Assembly: GCA_038993745.2 (NCBI GenBank)
Contig: CP160629.1
Coordinates: 1,488,001-1,552,000, forward strand
Length of the DNA stretch: 64,000 bases
Source: Aliivibrio fischeri
GTDB lineage: Bacteria; Pseudomonadota; Gammaproteobacteria; Enterobacterales; Vibrionaceae
Direction: 5' to 3'
The notes under the pieces were generated by a model that saw only the letters and a program-made list of their open reading frames with translations, did no database searches and was not told the DNA's origin. Each line of letters starts with the position of its first letter. The first letter of the stretch is position 1. The position numbers were made by a program, and so were the translations under genes. Positions 1-8,437 of the stretch are shown in pieces.

Positions 1-153
1 GCCAAATCCCCATACCACTGAAAACACTAGCCCTTGGAAGGCTTCATACGGCCATTCATAAACGGGAAAATGAGAGCCTCCCGCTAATAACCAGATAACC
101 CCAGCTAAACCTAGCAAGGACGCCAACAACCCAAATAAAGTTGCTCTTTTCAT
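1..153 (-). CDS. Partial small membrane protein, N-terminus only
   Basis: An open frame starts at an ATG complementary to 151-153 and runs off the left edge of the window. The visible 51 residues begin MKRATLFGLLASLLGLAG, a hydrophobic segment typical of a signal anchor or first membrane helix, followed by a Trp/Tyr/Phe-rich stretch and a second hydrophobic segment. A purine-rich GAGAAAG lies just upstream of the ATG as a ribosome binding site. The family is not recognised and the C-terminus is outside the window. It is divergent from the ChbG-like gene, so 154-306 probably holds both promoters. Confidence 0.5.
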   Translation of the reverse strand, partial: MKRATLFGLLASLLGLAGVIWLLAGGSHFPVYEWPYEAFQGLVFSVVWGFG

Positions 154-306
154 TTTTCTTTCTCAGCACAAAATCGAAGATACTAATTTACCGCATAACT
201 TCAAATTATCAGAGCTTTTTAAACGATTTAGATTGATGGAGAAGACACCAAAGCCTACAGTAGAAACGATATATTGATATGTTCAATCGTTGTTTTGGAG
301 AACATC

Positions 307-1068
307 ATGAAACTGATCTTAAATGCTGATGATTTTGGTTTATCAGAAAGTGTAAATAACGGCATTGTTGAGTGTTTTCAATCAGGCACAGTAAAATCAA
401 CAACCGTTATGATGAATCAGCACGGCATTGATCATGCTATTCAACTCTATAAACAAGGTTTAGTGCCCGACATCGGTTTGCATTTTACGGTGACCGCAGG
501 CAAACCCTTATCTAACCCTGAGGATGTGCCTAGCTTAATTGATGAGGATGGATATTTCCTCAATAGACAAACACTTATGACCAAACAGGTTTGCGAAGAC
601 GAAGTCTATTTAGAACTGAGTACACAATATCAAGCGGCACTTAATGCAGGCTTTAATATCAATCACATTGATAGCCACCACTTTGCAGGTGTTTACCCGC
701 CATTAAAAAATGCGTTTATTCGCTTTGCTAATGACATTAACCTACCCGTGCGTAGAGTTGATAACATCGTTGCAGGTCAAGATACACTGACAGTGCCGAC
801 CCCAGATGCATTTGATATGCGCTTCTTTGATAGTGGCGCAACATTCGAAAATCTAAAAGCCATTCTTTTAGAATACAAACTCACACACCCTAACGGTATC
901 GTTGAGTTAATGTGTCATCCAAGTAACGAAGAGCATAACGATTTAATTGAGCTAAGTAGCTACAATGAAATGCGCAGTCTTGAAAGAAACATTCTAACCT
1001 CACCTGAGCTATCAACGTGGTTAAAAGAACAAAATATTGAATGTGTTGGCTTCAATAGTTTTTGTTAG
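307..1068 (+). CDS. chbG: ChbG/YdjC-family carbohydrate deacetylase
   Basis: This 253-aa protein belongs to the YdjC/ChbG family, metal-dependent enzymes that remove an acetyl group from chitin-derived oligosaccharides such as diacetylchitobiose. The N-terminal NADDFGLS motif supplies the metal-binding Asp, and the HIDSHHF motif near residues 115-121 and the MCHPS motif near the C-terminus supply histidines. The frame is open further upstream, but the ATG at 307 is preferred because GGAG lies 8 bases ahead and family homology begins there. It stands alone and is convergent with the GH3 gene. No chb PTS genes are nearby, so the exact sugar substrate is inferred from the family. Confidence 0.85.
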   Translation: MKLILNADDFGLSESVNNGIVECFQSGTVKSTTVMMNQHGIDHAIQLYKQGLVPDIGLHFTVTAGKPLSNPEDVPSLIDEDGYFLNRQTLMTKQVCEDEVYLELSTQYQAALNAGFNINHIDSHHFAGVYPPLKNAFIRFANDINLPVRRVDNIVAGQDTLTVPTPDAFDMRFFDSGATFENLKAILLEYKLTHPNGIVELMCHPSNEEHNDLIELSSYNEMRSLERNILTSPELSTWLKEQNIECVGFNSFC

Positions 1069-1077
1069 ATAACCACA

Positions 1078-3744
1078 TTAAATCGGCTTAAAGAGATCGC
1101 AACTGATTTCAGCAGCGTTCTGCTTATTTACGCCCGGCACGTATCGAATATCACCAATATCAAATTCAAAAGCTTCATCTGTATAAAGTAGAAATGGCGT
1201 ATTAATGTTTGAAAAATTAACTCCATTTTCAGAAAAACATCGCAGTGGTACTCTCAATGTTATCCATTCATTGTTCGACGTCGCTAATGCGGTTTGTAAT
1301 GCATCTTGAATAGGAGCTATCGCTCCACAAGGATAAACACAATGAGTAGCTAACTTTAATGAACTTGGTAATTGCTTTTGTTTTATTGAAATATCAAACT
1401 CTAATCTTGAGTCAGCAGCTAAGTAATGACGCATATCTACCCCTTTTTTATCCGGAGTTTGTAAATAGAATTGCATAGGAAGCTGTTGGCCAAAATTGAT
1501 ATATAATGCGTCTTGTTGGTGTTTATAATTTATGGGGGTCGATGACGCCGATCCTATTTCAGTTTTATTGCCCTGTGAAATAAACGTTCCTTTCCATTTC
1601 GTCACTTTCCCACTCATCTTAGGAACAAACAAATCTGCAGCATTCCTGCCAAATATTTCTAAATTTGCGATGGGTAAATCTTGAACCTTTTCCTCTCCAC
1701 ATCCCCATTGACGTTTATCCATAAATAATTCAGCTAACTGCTCAATCTCTTTATCATCAGAATAATCTAAACCATAACCATATGAGAAAAGAGGCTTGTT
1801 TTTATGATTAAGACCAAACGATGTCATACATTTATTGTTTGGCCATGAATAAGGCAATCTACCAGTAAAATCAGCTCCATCCTTTGCAAACAGAACATCT
1901 GTAATACCTTTTGCTTCAGTACCAGGTAACCACGCAGCTACAAAAGCATCAGAAAGTGATAATTCAGGATTGATATATAGTGGTCTACCTGAGAACAGAA
2001 TCGTGACAACATTAAACCCTTTCTTCTTCAGCAATTGTATAAGTTGCAAATCTTTTGCATAACTAGGTTTAAGTTCTGAATATGCCAGAGTTTCATGCGG
2101 CTTTATATCTCCATACATTTCAGCGTAAGGATTTTCACCAATAACCACAATCGCAACAGAGTCCATAGGAGCAGACTCAACATCCGTATAAATATGTTTC
2201 TCCCCAATTATCGATCTAAAAGCGTCTAATACTGTTGAACCGTGTGGAAAATCTTGCCGACTATTTTCATTACCTTGCCAAGTTAATGTCCAGCCACCAC
2301 TTTGTTTTTGAATATCATTAGCGGCACTTCCTACAACTAAATAACTACGATTCAGCTTTTGTAGAGGCAATATTTGGTTATTATTTTTTAATAAAACCAA
2401 TGACTCACTCACTGCCTGACGTGCAATTTTTCGATGCTCTAATGACCCTAAAATCTCTTGTTCTCCAGCAAGCAATCGATAAGAAGGTCTAGGCTTTTCC
2501 CACAGACCTGCTCGCATTTTTACACGTAGAATTCGAGTGACTGCATCATCAATACGGCTCATGGATATTTGTCCATCATTAACTTGCTTAATCACATTCT
2601 GATAAAACGCTTTCCAATCTTTGTTATCCGTCACCATAAACAAATCATTTCCGGCATTGACAGCTTGTGGGCAGCTTTGATTAGTACAACCGGCAACTTC
2701 ACCATGCCCATTCCAATCCGTAACGACCATACCATCAAACCCTAATGTCTCTTTTAGAACCTTAGATATTAAATAGTAACTGCCATGAACCTTTCCAAAT
2801 ACACCTTTAGATGTAAATGCATTTTCTAACTTACGATCTTGCTCTACTTCGCTTTGCCAGGAGTTGAATGATGTCATGACAAGCTGAGCACCTGCATTTA
2901 ATGCGCCGTAGTAGCCGATAGCATCAACATTTCGTAATTCATTTTCATTTACCTGTGTAACGCCACGATCTACACCATTATGTGTACCGCCATCACCTAT
3001 CCAATGCTTCACTGTAGATAAAATATATTCTTCTGAACGTAATTCACGTTCTCCACCTTGCAGACCTTTTACTATTTCTTTTGCATATTGGAATGTGATT
3101 TCTGGGTTCTCTGAATACCCTTCATAAACTCGCCCCCATCGGTAATCTCTTGGAACAGCAACCGTTGGTGCAAAAGTTAAATCCAGTCCAGTAACGGCGA
3201 CTTCTCGTGCCGTCACTCTACCTATATCAAATAATAACTTGGGATTATTAGCTGCACCCAACCCAATATTGTGTGGGAATATGGTTGCGCCATAGACATT
3301 ATTATGACCATGTACCGCATCTGTTGCCCACATGAAAGGAATGCGAAATCCGCGGCCTGCATAAGCTTCATCTAGTGCTAACCAATATTCATCTGATTGT
3401 TTTGCCCAATCTAAAGCTGTCGCGTATTTATTTTCATTAGGCCATCCACCACCACCATTTAAAACAGAGCCAATTTTATATTGCTTTGCTTCTTTAGGTG
3501 TTATTTGACGGTATTCAGGCATGATCATTTGGCCAACTTTCTCACCTAATGTCATTTGAGACACAATATTTGCAATTCTCTCTTCAATATAATCATGCTT
3601 TTGAATTGAACTACTAATATGAGGCCATTTTACAAGGTGGGATAATTCCTTTTTTGACTCAGAAGATATCGCGAGAATAGCGTATGTACATAAACAGAAA
3701 GAGCCAAGTATAGCGATATAAATACGTTTATTATTCATGCTCAT
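1078..3744 (-). CDS. Glycoside hydrolase family 3 exo-beta-glucanase/beta-glucosidase
   Basis: This exported GH3 enzyme of about 888 aa should hydrolyse beta-1,3/1,4-linked glucans or glucosides from the non-reducing end. The catalytic (beta/alpha)8 domain covers roughly residues 40-400 and carries the GFDGMVVTDWNGHG motif with the nucleophile Asp. A second alpha/beta sandwich domain follows, then a C-terminal region of about 200 residues resembling the extra domain of Pseudoalteromonas ExoP. The N-terminus is a hydrophobic signal or anchor, NKRIYIAILGSFCLCTY, without a convincing lipobox. The open frame begins at a GTG at 3762, but the ATG at 3744 has AAGG 7 bases upstream and is preferred. 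It is monocistronic and convergent with chbG. Confidence 0.85.
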   Translation of the reverse strand: MSMNNKRIYIAILGSFCLCTYAILAISSESKKELSHLVKWPHISSSIQKHDYIEERIANIVSQMTLGEKVGQMIMPEYRQITPKEAKQYKIGSVLNGGGGWPNENKYATALDWAKQSDEYWLALDEAYAGRGFRIPFMWATDAVHGHNNVYGATIFPHNIGLGAANNPKLLFDIGRVTAREVAVTGLDLTFAPTVAVPRDYRWGRVYEGYSENPEITFQYAKEIVKGLQGGERELRSEEYILSTVKHWIGDGGTHNGVDRGVTQVNENELRNVDAIGYYGALNAGAQLVMTSFNSWQSEVEQDRKLENAFTSKGVFGKVHGSYYLISKVLKETLGFDGMVVTDWNGHGEVAGCTNQSCPQAVNAGNDLFMVTDNKDWKAFYQNVIKQVNDGQISMSRIDDAVTRILRVKMRAGLWEKPRPSYRLLAGEQEILGSLEHRKIARQAVSESLVLLKNNNQILPLQKLNRSYLVVGSAANDIQKQSGGWTLTWQGNENSRQDFPHGSTVLDAFRSIIGEKHIYTDVESAPMDSVAIVVIGENPYAEMYGDIKPHETLAYSELKPSYAKDLQLIQLLKKKGFNVVTILFSGRPLYINPELSLSDAFVAAWLPGTEAKGITDVLFAKDGADFTGRLPYSWPNNKCMTSFGLNHKNKPLFSYGYGLDYSDDKEIEQLAELFMDKRQWGCGEEKVQDLPIANLEIFGRNAADLFVPKMSGKVTKWKGTFISQGNKTEIGSASSTPINYKHQQDALYINFGQQLPMQFYLQTPDKKGVDMRHYLAADSRLEFDISIKQKQLPSSLKLATHCVYPCGAIAPIQDALQTALATSNNEWITLRVPLRCFSENGVNFSNINTPFLLYTDEAFEFDIGDIRYVPGVNKQNAAEISCDLFKPI

Positions 3745-3843
3745 AAAAATGCCTTGTTCCACAATGATGCTTTGATCATTAGTCTAGGATAATAAATAGT
3801 GGAAAAAGGTTAAAAGGACAGAATATGAATAAAAATTTAAGTC

Positions 3844-4170
3844 TTAGTTCAAGATTGATGAATAAAAAACAGCAAGCCACACTGTCGTCTCATTTGGTGC
3901 AGTGGCTTGCACTTTATGCTTTTCATGCGCTCTAATATTAAGGTAATCCCCTTTATTTAACGTAACAACACGCCCATCATCAAACTCTATAACACCAAAA
4001 CCAGATAAAACTAACACCCATTCGTTTTCATCTTGATCATACCAACCTTGTTCAGGGGAACTATGTCCATAAGATAAAATCCGCTCAATACGAATATTGG
4101 AGGTAGATAAAATATCTTCAAAGATCTCACTAGGTAACTCATTTGGTATATCTGTAAACAAATTCGGCAT
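3844..4170 (-). CDS. Cupin-domain protein
   Basis: A 108-aa single-domain cupin. The EWVLVLSGFGVIEFDDGRVVTL stretch forms the first cupin motif region and GDYLNIRAHEKHKVQ the second, with histidines that could bind a metal. Preceding it is a W-Y-D-Q-D-E-N-E-W block seen in small cupins found as stand-alone proteins. Substrate and reaction are unknown. It lies 16 bases downstream of the ygjV-like gene on the same strand and may be co-transcribed with it. The length is normal for a complete one-domain cupin. Confidence 0.75.
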   Translation of the reverse strand: MPNLFTDIPNELPSEIFEDILSTSNIRIERILSYGHSSPEQGWYDQDENEWVLVLSGFGVIEFDDGRVVTLNKGDYLNIRAHEKHKVQATAPNETTVWLAVFYSSILN

Positions 4171-4186
4171 CTCAATTTATCCGTAA

Positions 4187-4681
4187 TTACGCATTCTTAT
4201 AATAGTAGCGATAATAGCCAATTAGATTGCTACTTATGAACAAGGCTTCCATTAAAACTGCTGTTGGCGAACCAATAACATAATTATGTACAAGCCAAAA
4301 ACTAGTGCCAATAACCATTAATTCTCTTAGTCGTTTATCATCTTTATTAAATGCAGCAACCGTTTGAAAAACAGAACCAATACAACTTAATACACTTGCA
4401 ATGCCTGCATATGTGACTACTGATGTAACAATAGATAAGCTACAAAAAAGATATTTAAGCTTACTAGAAGTAGAAAAAATGCTGGTTAAGTAACGGATAG
4501 TAGCAATTATCATTAAGCCTGCAGCCGTCCATTGCTCTAACAAAATAAAATGACTTGAAATTAAAATCCCAGCGCAAAATAGGCAACCAACAATTTTTTT
4601 TCTTTCTTTAAATTGGAAAGACATCAGATCAAATCCAATCGCTATTGCAACTAATACCTGAGATAAAAAGAATAATGACAC
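4187..4681 (-). CDS. YgjV-family inner membrane protein
   Basis: A 164-aa integral membrane protein with about five to six hydrophobic segments, ending in a Tyr-rich tail (IGYYRYYYKNA). Length and pattern, including the FWLVHNYVIGSP segment near residues 128-139, match the YgjV family of bacterial inner membrane proteins, whose function is not established. The gene probably forms a two-gene unit with the downstream cupin. The upstream intergenic region to 4898 is AT-rich with no clear site. Confidence 0.7.
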   Translation of the reverse strand: MSLFFLSQVLVAIAIGFDLMSFQFKERKKIVGCLFCAGILISSHFILLEQWTAAGLMIIATIRYLTSIFSTSSKLKYLFCSLSIVTSVVTYAGIASVLSCIGSVFQTVAAFNKDDKRLRELMVIGTSFWLVHNYVIGSPTAVLMEALFISSNLIGYYRYYYKNA

Positions 4682-4898
4682 AATAGCTTTCTCCGAAAAT
4701 CAAAAGAGTTGTTTACATAACGAACAGTAGCTCAAAGAAATTAACGGATAGATATCAAATATTCAATAAAGAAGTCGAATAAAACCAAAGTATCCAACAA
4801 TTATCCGTAATAAGCTTTCCATACCTTCACTAAAGATAATTACTGAATATATTCAAGACAAAAAACATAGGATAACGCTATCTAAATGCGTCTACATT

Positions 4899-5399
4899 TT
4901 ATTTTAATAATGCATTTTCAAGGTTAGACGACACTCGCTCAAACTTATCTAGGATCTGTTTATAGCCATATTCTGAAGGCAATTTCCAATCATGGCAGCC
5001 TGAAAGACTTGGTACCCCAGGCAAAAGCTTAAGTTGTAACCGAGCTTTGTTGTCTCTCGCCATAAAGCGAAAATCATACGCTGAGTAACAATATAAAGGC
5101 GTTGTTGGTGATATTTTCCACTTCACAATCCCTTTGCCAATAAATGACGCGTTAGCACGATCCATTACCCTGATCTCTGTTTGGTGCTGTTCATAATGAT
5201 TCATCAAGTACTGGTGGGTTATCTCCCACAATTCATTCTGATTTTTATTCAGATCAGAGTAAGTATACATTTGAGCTTTTACATTAACGGGATCGATCTG
5301 CATAGTTAGTGGATCTGATGAGCTACACCCATTTAAAAACAATACAAAAACAGACATCATAATGTGTCTTTTTAGAATGATTACGCTCTGATTTTTCAC
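4899..5399 (-). CDS. Putative lipoprotein of unknown function
   Basis: A 166-aa protein with a lipoprotein signal: a basic N-terminus, the hydrophobic run MMSVFVLF, and the lipobox L-N-G-C with the modified Cys near residue 25, followed by Ser residues (CSSSD). The mature part has two further cysteines (CYSAYDF and SGCHDW) that could form a periplasmic disulfide. The frame opens at a GTG at 5399; an internal ATG (MMSVF) is a possible alternative start. No family is recognised. It lies 21 bases downstream of the two overlapping GNAT genes and may share their transcript. Confidence 0.65.
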   Translation of the reverse strand: MKNQSVIILKRHIMMSVFVLFLNGCSSSDPLTMQIDPVNVKAQMYTYSDLNKNQNELWEITHQYLMNHYEQHQTEIRVMDRANASFIGKGIVKWKISPTTPLYCYSAYDFRFMARDNKARLQLKLLPGVPSLSGCHDWKLPSEYGYKQILDKFERVSSNLENALLK

Positions 5400-5420
5400 A
5401 ATAATTACTACTCAAATTAA

Positions 5421-5888
5421 TTATAAAATTTGTCTTTCCATTACATAGTTGATTAACTGCTCGCCTCTCACATCAATACATTGAGGTTTAACAACCGTAA
5501 AACCAAAACGCTCATAAAAAGGTTTTGCTGTAATACTGACATGAGAATACACACGAGGCAGTTTTCGCTCTTTAGCAAGCTCAAGAATATGTGTCATTAA
5601 AGCACTACCAACCCCTTTTCCTTGATGTTGGTAATGACAAAAGAAATGATCTATCAATCCATCGTCTTGCAAATCTGAATAACCGACAATCACACCGTCT
5701 ATCTCTGCAATAAAAGGATTCAACGATTGCATTTTGTTCTTCCAAACATCGGTATCAAAAGATTCAGGAGCCCAAGCAGTCACTTGCTCATTAGAATAAT
5801 CTTTACGATTTACTTTTCGTACCGTATTAAAAAACAGATCCCACAAAGCTGATGCATTTTCTTCCTGATATATTTTGATGACTATCAT
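5421..5888 (-). CDS. GNAT-family N-acetyltransferase
   Basis: A 155-aa GNAT fold protein. The acetyl-CoA pyrophosphate-binding loop is visible as H-Q-G-K-G-V-G-S-A-L near residues 88-97, matching the Q/RxxGxG/A signature. Residues near the C-terminus (AKPFYERFGFTVV) form the motif B segment that completes the fold. The acceptor substrate cannot be told from sequence. The start ATG overlaps the stop of the upstream GNAT gene in an ATGA arrangement, so the two are translationally coupled. Confidence 0.8.
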   Translation of the reverse strand: MIVIKIYQEENASALWDLFFNTVRKVNRKDYSNEQVTAWAPESFDTDVWKNKMQSLNPFIAEIDGVIVGYSDLQDDGLIDHFFCHYQHQGKGVGSALMTHILELAKERKLPRVYSHVSITAKPFYERFGFTVVKPQCIDVRGEQLINYVMERQIL

Positions 5889-6424
5889 TGATGGTTATCT
5901 TTTATTAAACCATAAATAGCATGGTCAATAATGCGGCCATTCAAGTTCTCACTGCTGGTGATAATCCCTTCTAATGTCATTCCGAGTCGTTCGCAGACCG
6001 CTCGGCTTGGTTGGTTATCTACCGCAGCAGAAATTTGAATCTTATTTAGACCTAGTTCATTAAACGCCAGATCAATAAGTTTAGATACACAACGAGTGAT
6101 GATCCCTTTTCCTTGAAAATCCTCATTTAACCAATAGCCAATTTCTGCCGTTTTCAGGTTTTGATTAATCGAATTAAAACTGATGTTCCCAACTAATTCA
6201 CCCTGATAAATCATGCCGCAAACCATGCTTTTTCCTTCAGCATAATCTAATAAAGATTTAGTTATAAAAGAATGGAAGAAAACCTCTGAATCAGCATGTG
6301 GTGGCCAAGCCAACCATTGAGATAGATACGCTCGTTGCCTTGATACAATATCGAAGTACTTAGGCGCAAAAGAAGGTTCAATGAGGGCTAGATTTAATTC
6401 GTTATCCACTTTTAACGTAAACAT
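5885..6424 (-). CDS. RimJ/RimL-type GNAT acetyltransferase
   Basis: A 179-aa GNAT of the RimJ/RimL branch (ribosomal protein N-terminal acetyltransferases and relatives). Diagnostic segments are EIGYWLNEDFQGKGIITRCV around residues 93-112, containing the QGKG acetyl-CoA loop, and NQPSRAVCERLGM near 138-150. It is 4 bases overlapped with the downstream GNAT, forming a coupled pair. A small cysteine-rich gene ends 6 bases upstream on the same strand, and YjdM precedes that, so all may be read together. A substrate other than a ribosomal protein is quite possible in this broad family. Confidence 0.78.
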   Translation of the reverse strand: MFTLKVDNELNLALIEPSFAPKYFDIVSRQRAYLSQWLAWPPHADSEVFFHSFITKSLLDYAEGKSMVCGMIYQGELVGNISFNSINQNLKTAEIGYWLNEDFQGKGIITRCVSKLIDLAFNELGLNKIQISAAVDNQPSRAVCERLGMTLEGIITSSENLNGRIIDHAIYGLIKDNHQ

Positions 6425-6430
6425 GGTGAG

Positions 6431-6598
6431 TTACCTTCCATTGGTCTTACTCTCTTTAAGAGATTTCAACATAAAAAAATCACACGCAACACGGTTTGCC
6501 ATTGTTGGTTGATCCCAAGCACCGCATAAATCCTTTGAATTATTTGGCGTACGAGTAAACTGACGACACTGTCCGCATTTATAAATTTTCCCATCCAT
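6431..6598 (-). CDS. 55-aa four-cysteine protein (zinc-ribbon-like)
   Basis: A short gene of 55 codons plus stop. The product starts MDGKIYKCGQC and has cysteines at residues 8, 11, 25 and 39 (CxxC then two single Cys), a spacing consistent with a small metal-binding module. The ATG at 6598 has a GAGGAT ribosome binding site a suitable distance upstream, and the frame is clean. It lies between yjdM, itself a zinc-ribbon protein, and the GNAT pair, with short gaps on the same strand. Function is unknown; coding status is inferred from the start signal, Cys pattern and placement. Confidence 0.65.
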   Translation of the reverse strand: MDGKIYKCGQCRQFTRTPNNSKDLCGAWDQPTMANRVACDFFMLKSLKESKTNGR

Positions 6599-6630
6599 TG
6601 GGTTATCCTCATCCCTGATTAATTGGGCTT

Positions 6631-6966
6631 TTAGGCTTTCTTTACAAACTGAGCCGTCACCATCATTTCGCCAACACCATCAACCTTACAATCTAATTGA
6701 TGATCTTTTCCATCAACAATACGTTTAATAACCGCTTTTGTTCCCACTTTAATCACTAAAGAGCTGCCTTTAACTTTTAAATCTTTAGCTACCGTTACCT
6801 TATCGCCTTCTTCCAACAACGTACCGTTAGCGTCTTTAACGATCACCTTCTCTTCCATAAGTGCTTCTTCAGGGTTCCATTCATGAGCACACTCAGGGCA
6901 GATAAGATGGTTTTGATCTGGATAAACAAATTCAGAGTTACATACAGGGCAAGGAGGAAGAGACAT
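6631..6966 (-). CDS. yjdM: YjdM/PhnA-family zinc-ribbon protein
   Basis: A 111-aa protein of the PhnA/YjdM family. The N-terminus has an evident zinc ribbon with two Cys pairs (PCPVC at residues 5-9 and CPEC at 23-26). The C-terminal half is the characteristic KVDGVGEMMVTAQFVKKA SH3-like domain. The family was first named for alkylphosphonate operons, but YjdM is not required for phosphonate breakdown and its role is unsettled. The length equals that of the E. coli protein. The following small gene starts 33 bases downstream. Confidence 0.88.
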   Translation of the reverse strand: MSLPPCPVCNSEFVYPDQNHLICPECAHEWNPEEALMEEKVIVKDANGTLLEEGDKVTVAKDLKVKGSSLVIKVGTKAVIKRIVDGKDHQLDCKVDGVGEMMVTAQFVKKA

Positions 6967-7065
6967 ATTGGATTACTTCTTAGTTAATGAACGTAATCTA
7001 TATAGTAATAGGTCTATATAAAGAATGAAATGCCTTCATGAAGATCATTAAACCGCAAATACAAA

Positions 7066-7090
7066 AACGCCCCATTCAAGATGAGGCGTT
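7066..7090 (-). terminator. Rho-independent terminator of the 7108-8139 gene
   Basis: Hairpin with a 6-bp stem (AACGCC/GGCGTT), further CAT/ATG pairing inside, and five T residues following on the minus strand. It lies immediately after the stop of the hydrolase-like gene. Confidence 0.75.
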
Positions 7091-7107
7091 AATATTTAAA
7101 ACGGCTT

Positions 7108-8139
7108 TTACGCTAATTGTTTTAACTTATGCTCAACCACCGGATCATCTGGCACTAATAATTGCGCCATTTCTAAAAGCTGAATGGCATCTTTTGGATG
7201 CTCATCTTGGTGCTTAAGTGCGATATCAATTAAAGGCTGAACATCTATCTGCGCTTGGTGCTCTTGTACGTGCGCTTCTTTCTCACCAATAACAATATTA
7301 TGTGCTTTACTCAATAAGCCCAGACGGTGCTCAGAGCTTGAGTTCGCTTTATTAAGGCGTTTGTAATAATCTTCTTTAAAACGTAACGTTTTAGTTTGCT
7401 GACGAAATTGGGCAATATCAACCTTTTGATGGCGCATGAAATCAACCGCCACCTGCTTATAAAAGCCGAATTTATTAAGATAAGTAGCGTGAGTACCATG
7501 TCCCATACCAAACACACGTAAATGCGTCAGTTCAGGATAACGTTTAGCGTGCAAACGATCGATGCGATTTGTTGGGTCATAAATGATATAGCCCTTCGCT
7601 TTTCCTAAATCAAGATCGTGATAATCGCCTTCCCAATCAAACTTCTGTGCAATTTCAGTGCTTGATCTGTCATCCCATGGCGCAATGTTTTGGTTTTTCG
7701 TACTAACAGGATGAAACAGCAAAACTTGGTCAAGTTGCAACAAATTAGCAAATGCACCAATAGCGAATCCACCACGACTTAATCCATACCCTAAACGATA
7801 CGTAAATGGTTCAAGCAAGGTAGATAATTGCTCTAAAAAGAAGATTAAGTTTCGACTACGGAACCAGTTACTCTGGCCCAAGTGCTGAAATGAAATCACA
7901 TTCACATCTTGTTTGCGTGCTAAATGATAGCCCCAAGGTGCATAATCTTCATGAAGATCTTGCTCTTTTAAGTTGGTTCCCGCAGGAGAAAACGTAAACA
8001 GTAGTGGCTTGTCCAAATCAACAAACTCATACTTAACAAACACATCGTCAAGTAAATCGCTGCCCGTCATCGGAAGTCGCGCTTGTTGTTGTGAACGTGA
8101 GTTGGTTAACCACTCATCTAACCAATACAGTAATTTCAT
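7108..8139 (-). CDS. Alpha/beta-hydrolase-like protein of unknown function
   Basis: A 343-aa cytoplasmic protein. Residues around 115-127 read RLGYGLSRGGFAIG; the G-x-S-R-G-G core is a typical nucleophile elbow of alpha/beta-hydrolases, preceded by strand segments such as VNVISFQHLG. A late GHGTHA segment could supply the catalytic His. The last 80 residues are helical and end in a TPR-like block (DAIQLLEMAQLLVPDDP). No signal peptide is seen. No specific substrate is recognised; an esterase or a non-catalytic member of the fold is equally possible. It is monocistronic, with its own terminator at 7066-7090. Confidence 0.6.
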   Translation of the reverse strand: MKLLYWLDEWLTNSRSQQQARLPMTGSDLLDDVFVKYEFVDLDKPLLFTFSPAGTNLKEQDLHEDYAPWGYHLARKQDVNVISFQHLGQSNWFRSRNLIFFLEQLSTLLEPFTYRLGYGLSRGGFAIGAFANLLQLDQVLLFHPVSTKNQNIAPWDDRSSTEIAQKFDWEGDYHDLDLGKAKGYIIYDPTNRIDRLHAKRYPELTHLRVFGMGHGTHATYLNKFGFYKQVAVDFMRHQKVDIAQFRQQTKTLRFKEDYYKRLNKANSSSEHRLGLLSKAHNIVIGEKEAHVQEHQAQIDVQPLIDIALKHQDEHPKDAIQLLEMAQLLVPDDPVVEHKLKQLA

Positions 8140-8437
8140 TTAGCTCTCCTTTAAAACAGGCGCGAGATTGTATCAAAGATAACCGCTGAACGAAAATTTA
8201 GTTTGAACACTAATATTTATAACTGGAATGATTTTAATAAACAGTTGATACAAAAGAATAAAAAATGAACAGTCATTTTTTAAACAATCTAATAAAATGG
8301 ACTATTCTCAGAGATGCTTTATTTGCCAATCGTCACATAACAGCAAAAATACCCTCTCAATAATAAGATCTGAATGTATATTTATACTAATTCTATTGAT
8401 AAAATAAATAATACTGATTTGTTTTTGATATTCCTGC

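Noticed and set aside
8260..8281. AT-only hairpin upstream of the diguanylate cyclase
   Set aside because: The 9-bp stem is made almost wholly of A/T and is expected by chance in such AT-rich sequence.
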